A stretch of DNA of 64,000 bases. Source: Bacteroidota bacterium (GTDB taxonomy: Bacteria > Bacteroidota > Bacteroidia > Chitinophagales > BACL12). Below are positions 60,048-64,000 of the stretch, piece by piece (position 1 is the stretch's first letter; each line of letters begins with the position of its first letter). Both the position numbers and the translations under genes were made by a program. Location of the stretch: assembly GCA_016706255.1 (NCBI GenBank), contig JADJJZ010000001.1:124001-188000 (forward strand), read 5' to 3'. The notes under the pieces are model-generated. The model was not told the origin of the DNA. It saw nothing but the letters and a program-made list of their open reading frames with translations, and made no database searches.

Positions 60048-60740
60048 ATGCCTAAAATAAAAGTAAAACGCAGTAGCACAATTGTAGATATGACCGCCAT
60101 GACTGACGTGTCGTTCTTGCTGTTGACGTTCTTCATTCTAACAGCGAAATTCCGCCCGGCACAGCCTGTTGTTATAGACATGCCTGCTTCGGAATCGGAA
60201 ATTGCTGTTCCGGATAATATGATGGTTATTTCGATTGACAAGGAAGGATTAGTTTATTTTTCGGTAGAAAATCCGAAAGTGAAAGTAGCCACCTTACAAA
60301 ATCTGAAACAACGATATGCTGAAACATATCCTTCGCTTAAAACCCTCACTGACAAGCAGATAGCTAATTTTATCAATTTACCGGTTTATGGTTACGACAT
60401 TAACCAGTTACCGCAAATATTAGATATACCTGCTGCCGATCTGGGTTCGCTAAAGGATTTTTCGGGTGTTCCTATCGATTCTGCCAATAATCAGTTGCGC
60501 GACTGGATTCAGTCTGCACGCTGGGCCGACAGGCTTGACAAGCAGGAATCAGGGGCTACCGACCGCGAAGACATTCGTGTTGCCATAAAAGGCGATAAAA
60601 CCACGAACGTAAAAGCTGTTCAGGATGTTATTAAGATATTGACTGAAGAACCTGTTAACATTCATACATTTAATTTAATCACTTCACTGGAAGGCCCTGT
60701 TTCTGCACCTGCTGCAGAAGCTGCACCGCCGGCGAAATAA
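60048..60740 (+). CDS. exbD: ExbD/TolR-family protein with expanded periplasmic domain
   Basis: 230 residues. One membrane helix (about 22-40) carries the conserved proton-coupling Asp in MTDVSFLLLTFFIL. The periplasmic part is longer than the usual 140-150: about 70 extra residues (LKQRYAETYPSLKTLTDKQI to RDWIQSARWADRLD) split it before EDIRVAIKGDKTTNVKAVQD. A Pro/Ala-rich tail ends it. It partners ExbB and the second ExbD. Confidence 0.92.
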   Translation: MPKIKVKRSSTIVDMTAMTDVSFLLLTFFILTAKFRPAQPVVIDMPASESEIAVPDNMMVISIDKEGLVYFSVENPKVKVATLQNLKQRYAETYPSLKTLTDKQIANFINLPVYGYDINQLPQILDIPAADLGSLKDFSGVPIDSANNQLRDWIQSARWADRLDKQESGATDREDIRVAIKGDKTTNVKAVQDVIKILTEEPVNIHTFNLITSLEGPVSAPAAEAAPPAK

Positions 60741-60752
60741 AGAAATCAAGCA

Positions 60753-61319
60753 ATGGCTGATATACAAACCCCCGAGAAAGGGAGTCACAGTAAGCACGGC
60801 AAAGGCAAGGTTCGCTCTAAAAAGATGTCGACCCGCGTTGACTTTACGCCGATGGTTGACCTTGCGTTCCTGCTGATTTCCTTTTTCATGCTGACTACAA
60901 CGCTGAACAAGCCTGTGGCCATGCAATTAAATATGCCTAAAAAAGATGATCAGATTAAAACCGATGTTAAAGCATCTCAGGTTATGAATCTGCTCCTCGA
61001 TAAGGACGATAAAATCTGGTATTATGAAGGTCAGGTGGTGTATGATATGCAAACAACCAACTATTCACCGGAAGGTATCAGAGAAGTGCTTTACAAAAAG
61101 CAAAAAGCGGTGGCTAAACAATTCGGTGACCCGGAAAAAATGATTGTAATCATTAAAATGACAGAAGGCGCTTCCTATAAAAATATGGTTGACATTCTGG
61201 ATGAAATGGACATTACAAGCACTAAAACCTATGCTATTCAGGATATTGCTGACCTTGAAAAAGAAGCAATTGCCAATGGCGGCCGCCTGGATTTAGGACC
61301 AGATGCAGTAATTGAATAA
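60753..61319 (+). CDS. exbD: ExbD/TolR-family protein, second copy
   Basis: 188 residues. A basic N-terminus (SKHGKGKVRSKKMSTRVDFT) precedes the single membrane helix with the conserved Asp in MVDLAFLLISFFML. The C-terminal periplasmic domain holds KMIVIIKMTEGASYKNMVDI and DMQTTNYS. Begins 12 bp after the first exbD. Paired ExbDs are normal in this phylum. Second partner of the channel. Confidence 0.93.
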   Translation: MADIQTPEKGSHSKHGKGKVRSKKMSTRVDFTPMVDLAFLLISFFMLTTTLNKPVAMQLNMPKKDDQIKTDVKASQVMNLLLDKDDKIWYYEGQVVYDMQTTNYSPEGIREVLYKKQKAVAKQFGDPEKMIVIIKMTEGASYKNMVDILDEMDITSTKTYAIQDIADLEKEAIANGGRLDLGPDAVIE

Positions 61320-61380
61320 ATTTACAGTATGTTTTATGGAATTTTAATTCCTTGAGCATCTGAATAATAAATTATCCGAT

Positions 61381-62187
61381 ATGATGGAAGATAATAAAAA
61401 GTATTTGAATCAAACCATGGACGAGATTGTTTTCGACAATCGGAATAAGTCCTATGGCGCGTTCTTTTTGAGACAACTTACTCAAAAAAATACCATTAGA
61501 GCCCTTGTGTTGATGGGTATTGTAAGTGTTTTGCTTACCAGTTTTACCTATATCGACTTTGGATTTTTAACCAAAAAGGGTGAAGATTTGAGTATTGAGC
61601 GTGTAGTTACCTTAACAGAACCACCTCCGCTGGATGAAAATGCTCCACCTCCACCACCTCCGCCACCACCACCACCACCGGTTCGCCCAACGGTTAAATT
61701 CGTTGAAATGGTTGTGAAAAAAGATGAGGAAGTTGCTGAAGAAGAAGTAGTTGACGTTACAGAAATCAACAAAGACATCTCAGTTGTTGACCAGGAAGGT
61801 GATGAAGATGCGGATATTGTGATCGAAGCAGCACCTAAAGTGGTTGAAACACCTGTAGTTGTTGAGAAAAAAGTTTACGATTTCCTCGAACAAATGCCGG
61901 AATATCCGGGTGGAACTAAAGCCCTTTACGAATACCTGGGTAACAATATTAAGTACCCACGTATGGCAAAAGACAATAACATTGAAGGAACAGTATATAT
62001 TAAATTTGTTGTGGACGAAAAAGGTGCCATCAGTCAGGCATTCGTAGTTCGCGGAATCGGAGCAGGTTGCGATGATGAAGCTTTACGTGTGGTTAAAGAG
62101 ATGAAACCATGGACACCGGGCAAACAAAATGGTAAACCGGCAGCTGTTTGGTATACCGTACCGGTTAAGTTTACATTGAATCAATAA
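61381..62187 (+). CDS. tonB: TonB energy-transducing protein
   Basis: 268 residues. A cytoplasmic start of about 38 residues (FDNRNKSYGAFFLRQL is typical of Bacteroidota TonB) is followed by one membrane helix (about 40-60). The periplasmic spacer has a run of 12 Pro (PPPPPPPPPPPP near residue 90) and an acidic Glu/Val-rich stretch. The C-terminal TonB domain (about 190-268) has GTVYIKFVVDEKGAI, VKEMKPWTPGKQNGKP and VPVKFTLNQ. It couples the ExbB/ExbD proton channel to receptors such as the one at 9752. ATG at 61384 is an equal alternative start. Confidence 0.94.
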   Translation: MMEDNKKYLNQTMDEIVFDNRNKSYGAFFLRQLTQKNTIRALVLMGIVSVLLTSFTYIDFGFLTKKGEDLSIERVVTLTEPPPLDENAPPPPPPPPPPPPVRPTVKFVEMVVKKDEEVAEEEVVDVTEINKDISVVDQEGDEDADIVIEAAPKVVETPVVVEKKVYDFLEQMPEYPGGTKALYEYLGNNIKYPRMAKDNNIEGTVYIKFVVDEKGAISQAFVVRGIGAGCDDEALRVVKEMKPWTPGKQNGKPAAVWYTVPVKFTLNQ

Positions 62188-62207
62188 TTACTTCCTAATT
62201 TTATTAT

Positions 62208-62247
62208 AAAACCATCTGCGGTTAATTCCAAAGATGGTTTTATTTTT
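62208..62247 (+). terminator. Terminator or attenuator after tonB
   Basis: AAAACCATCT pairs with AGATGGTTTT around a 14-nt loop and ends in ATTTTT. It lies between tonB and the small membrane-protein gene, so the last three genes may be transcribed only by read-through. Confidence 0.7.
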
Positions 62248-62255
62248 AATGCCAA

Positions 62256-62513
62256 ATGCGAAATACCATTTTTAACCACCCGCTTACACTGCTGAAGTTA
62301 TTTGCTTCGGTTATGTATATAACTATGGGTGGCTTAGTTTTGCTGTATCCCGGAGCTGTGATGGATTTGTATAGTGGAATTACACTCCCGTTAACCAGAG
62401 CACTGGGTGCCCTATTGATAGTTTATGGCATTTACCGCTTATACCGGGCTATTAGCGATTATAAAGAAATAAAAACATCGTCGTTTGACGAACAGGAAGA
62501 TGAAACGGAGTAA
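62256..62513 (+). CDS. Small two-helix membrane protein
   Basis: 85 residues with two membrane helices (about 12-32 and 42-62, VMYITMGGLVLLYPGA and ALGALLIVYGIYRLYR). A charged tail (EIKTSSFDEQEDETE) follows. Its stop lies inside the next gene, which starts 14 bp earlier, so the two are probably translationally coupled. Not recognised; it sits in a conserved tonB-operon neighbourhood. Confidence 0.75.
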   Translation: MRNTIFNHPLTLLKLFASVMYITMGGLVLLYPGAVMDLYSGITLPLTRALGALLIVYGIYRLYRAISDYKEIKTSSFDEQEDETE

Positions 62514-63420
62514 AATATTTTGGGTTTGCTGTTTAATAATGAGTGTTGCAATTAATTCCGGTTGCAGCAGCAAAAAATCATTTGACCCTGATGTTGAATA
62601 TATGAACAAAGGCACACTCAACATTTATGCTGATGAAAGTTATCGTGTTTTGGTAGATGAATTAATTCAGTCGTACGAAAATGTTTATCCGGGTTCTGAT
62701 ATTATCCCTACCTACACCAGCGATGCCGAGCTGCTAACTGCCATGCTCAACGATAAAACAAGAATGGTAATTACCGGCCGAACCCTCACCAAACAAGAAA
62801 TTGATGCCATTTCGAAAGTGAATGAACTTGTTCCGAAACAATATGTAATTGGCAAAGAAGCAATTGCGGTAATTACTTCCATAAATAACACCGACAGCAT
62901 TTTTAATATAGATGAATTTATAAAAAGTCGTGCGCAGGGTTACCGTGGAATTTATAGCGAAACCAGTTTTGTATTTAATAAACAAAACACCGATATGATT
63001 GCCCAATTATTAGGCTATCAGAATAACAATTTTACTAATTTATTTTCACTGGATAATACTGATACATTAGTAGCCTATATAGCAGCAAATCCTAAAGCAA
63101 TAGGATTTATGTCGTTTGCCGAATTAAGTGATACCGACGACCCTGCTGTGGCAGCATTACTCAAAACGAACAAAATTTTGGCGGTTTCCAAAGCTGATAC
63201 AAACGGTGCTGCAATTGTTACAGATTTGTCACAATCAACGCTAGCAACCAATAAATATCCACTTTTGCGGAATGTTACCGTTATTAAAGGAAACACGTCC
63301 GAATTATTAGGCACGGGTTTTGTCAACTTCTTATATAGAAGTAAGGCCTCAAGGATCATGTTGAAGGCAGGATTGATTCCTGAGAAGATGACCGAGCGGC
63401 AAATACAAGTTATAGACTAA
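62500..63420 (+). CDS. PstS-like substrate-binding lipoprotein
   Basis: 306 residues from the ATG at 62500, which starts a lipoprotein signal (VAINSGC, Cys22); an upstream frame start at 62485 is less likely. The body is a PBP_like/PstS-type fold: LNIYADESYRVLVDELIQSY, the switch region ARMVITGRTL-like as TRMVITGRTLTKQEID, IGKEAIAVITS, FVFNKQNTDM and IGFMSFAELS. The C-terminal GTGFVNFLYRSKASRIMLKA segment is typical. No pst transporter genes follow, so phosphate transport is not supported. It may feed or sense for the TonB operon. 14-bp overlap with the gene before. Confidence 0.82.
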   Translation: MKRSKIFWVCCLIMSVAINSGCSSKKSFDPDVEYMNKGTLNIYADESYRVLVDELIQSYENVYPGSDIIPTYTSDAELLTAMLNDKTRMVITGRTLTKQEIDAISKVNELVPKQYVIGKEAIAVITSINNTDSIFNIDEFIKSRAQGYRGIYSETSFVFNKQNTDMIAQLLGYQNNNFTNLFSLDNTDTLVAYIAANPKAIGFMSFAELSDTDDPAVAALLKTNKILAVSKADTNGAAIVTDLSQSTLATNKYPLLRNVTVIKGNTSELLGTGFVNFLYRSKASRIMLKAGLIPEKMTERQIQVID

Positions 63421-63439
63421 AAATAAATAAAAACCTAAA

Positions 63440-64000
63440 ATGAAGAGCATTAAAACATTTATCGTTTTATTTTTAATTACCAGCGCCATCCAGGCTCAAA
63501 CCATCCAGGATGCAAAAAAGGCCATTGAAGCGGAATTTTATTTCAAAGCGAAAAAAATTCTGGTTGGTATAAATAAAACTGCTCCAACTGTTGAATCGAA
63601 TTATTATCTGGGTAATGTGTATACATTAACCGGCAATATCGACTCTGCAAAAATTTATTACAAAAAAGCAAGCGAAATAATTGAGAACAAAAATGCACTC
63701 ATTTATGTAGCTATGGGTAAATTAAGTTTACTTAATAAAAACGAAGCTGAAGCAAAAGAACATTTTGATGATGCCGTTAAAGTAAGTAAATCGAAAAGTG
63801 CTGAAATATTTTATCAGATTGGGGATGCGTATTTAAATATTAATAATGCAGAAGCCATTCGTTATTTCGAAATTGCCTATAGCACTGACCCGGCATTAGT
63901 TATTAATTTATTAGCATATGGTGATGCTTATTTAGCTTCAGGCGACCCAAGTAAAGCCATGACTAAATACGAACAAGCCAGAACGTTAAATAATAATATT
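63440..64000 (+). CDS. Exported TPR-repeat protein, 5' part
   Basis: Open to the window edge: 187 residues visible, no stop. MKSIKTFIVLFLITSAIQAQ is a signal peptide. Then come TPR-type repeats: SNYYLGNVYTLTGNIDSAKI, ALIYVAMGKLSLLNKNEAEA, AEIFYQIGDAYLNIN, LAYGDAYLASGDPSKAM. TPR proteins of this position in Bacteroidota tonB operons are thought to hold protein partners in the periplasm. Begins 19 bp after the PstS-like gene, so it is in the same operon. Confidence 0.85.
   Translation, partial: MKSIKTFIVLFLITSAIQAQTIQDAKKAIEAEFYFKAKKILVGINKTAPTVESNYYLGNVYTLTGNIDSAKIYYKKASEIIENKNALIYVAMGKLSLLNKNEAEAKEHFDDAVKVSKSKSAEIFYQIGDAYLNINNAEAIRYFEIAYSTDPALVINLLAYGDAYLASGDPSKAMTKYEQARTLNNNI

Noticed and set aside
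61548..61778. Glycine-rich 76-codon ORF on the minus strand.
   Set aside because: It is the antisense reading of the TonB polyproline stretch; tonB is clearly the real gene.
62500..63420. Phosphate-binding protein PstS of a Pst transporter.
   Set aside because: No pstC, pstA or pstB follows, and the gene sits in a tonB operon; the fold is only PstS-like.

Overview
The window is chromosomal DNA of a Bacteroidota bacterium, probably a Chitinophagia- or Saprospiria-like lineage; the class is not settled by the sequence. Support comes from type IX secretion (T9SS) C-terminal sorting domains on at least four exported proteins, a FISUMP-domain protein, a DUF5916 protein, a TonB receptor with a carboxypeptidase-like plug extension, an ExbB-ExbD-ExbD-TonB operon, futalosine-pathway menaquinone genes, AT-rich intergenic DNA and many TAnnTTTG promoter boxes (the Bacteroidota -7 element) just upstream of genes. 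No phage, transposase, CRISPR array or rRNA was seen. The only RNA gene found is tRNA-Cys(GCA).

Layout. 1-9.7 kb: 5' part of pyruvate:ferredoxin oxidoreductase, a T9SS M1 peptidase, 3-hydroxyacyl-CoA dehydrogenase, a DDAH-like hydrolase, bioD-bioA and a crotonase. 9.7-15.5 kb: TonB-dependent receptor, Met-rich lipoprotein, valS. 15.55-16.4 kb: a non-coding G/T-rich composite repeat array. 16.4-29.2 kb: a frameshifted secreted nuclease-like gene, a PNT/saccharopine-type dehydrogenase, an ECF sigma factor with a glycosyltransferase, tgt with an LptF/LptG permease, dnaB, a YitT protein, a membrane glycosyltransferase and a glutaryl-CoA-type dehydrogenase. 29.3-34.3 kb: folB, tRNA-Cys, FISUMP protein, mqnB-mqnD, a class II aldolase and mtnA. 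34.3-45 kb: a Trp-repeat exported protein, an OmpH/Skp chaperone, a T9SS protein, the DUF5916 protein, an esterase lipoprotein, a PIG-L deacetylase and a GPH-type transporter.

45-54 kb: purE and purK, normally neighbours, are separated by about 7.4 kb of mostly exported or lipoprotein genes of unknown function. One of these joins MORN repeats to a GldN/PorN-like (T9SS motor) domain, which is the most unusual protein in the window. 54-64 kb: a CHU_C-type surface protein, hemJ, an outer-membrane beta-barrel, a LytS/LytR two-component pair, then exbB-exbD-exbD-tonB followed by a small membrane protein, a PstS-like lipoprotein and a TPR protein that runs off the end.

How it fits together: much of the window builds and energises the cell envelope (LptF/G permease, Skp, TonB system, receptor, glycosyltransferases, T9SS cargo), mixed with housekeeping metabolism (biotin, purine, folate, menaquinone, heme, thiomethyl-sugar salvage, acyl-CoA oxidation). 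The points most worth a second look are the MORN-GldN fusion, a tgt protein without its zinc cysteines, the G/T-rich repeat array and related intergenic repeats, several apparently leaderless genes, and a terminator that abuts the start codon of the next gene.
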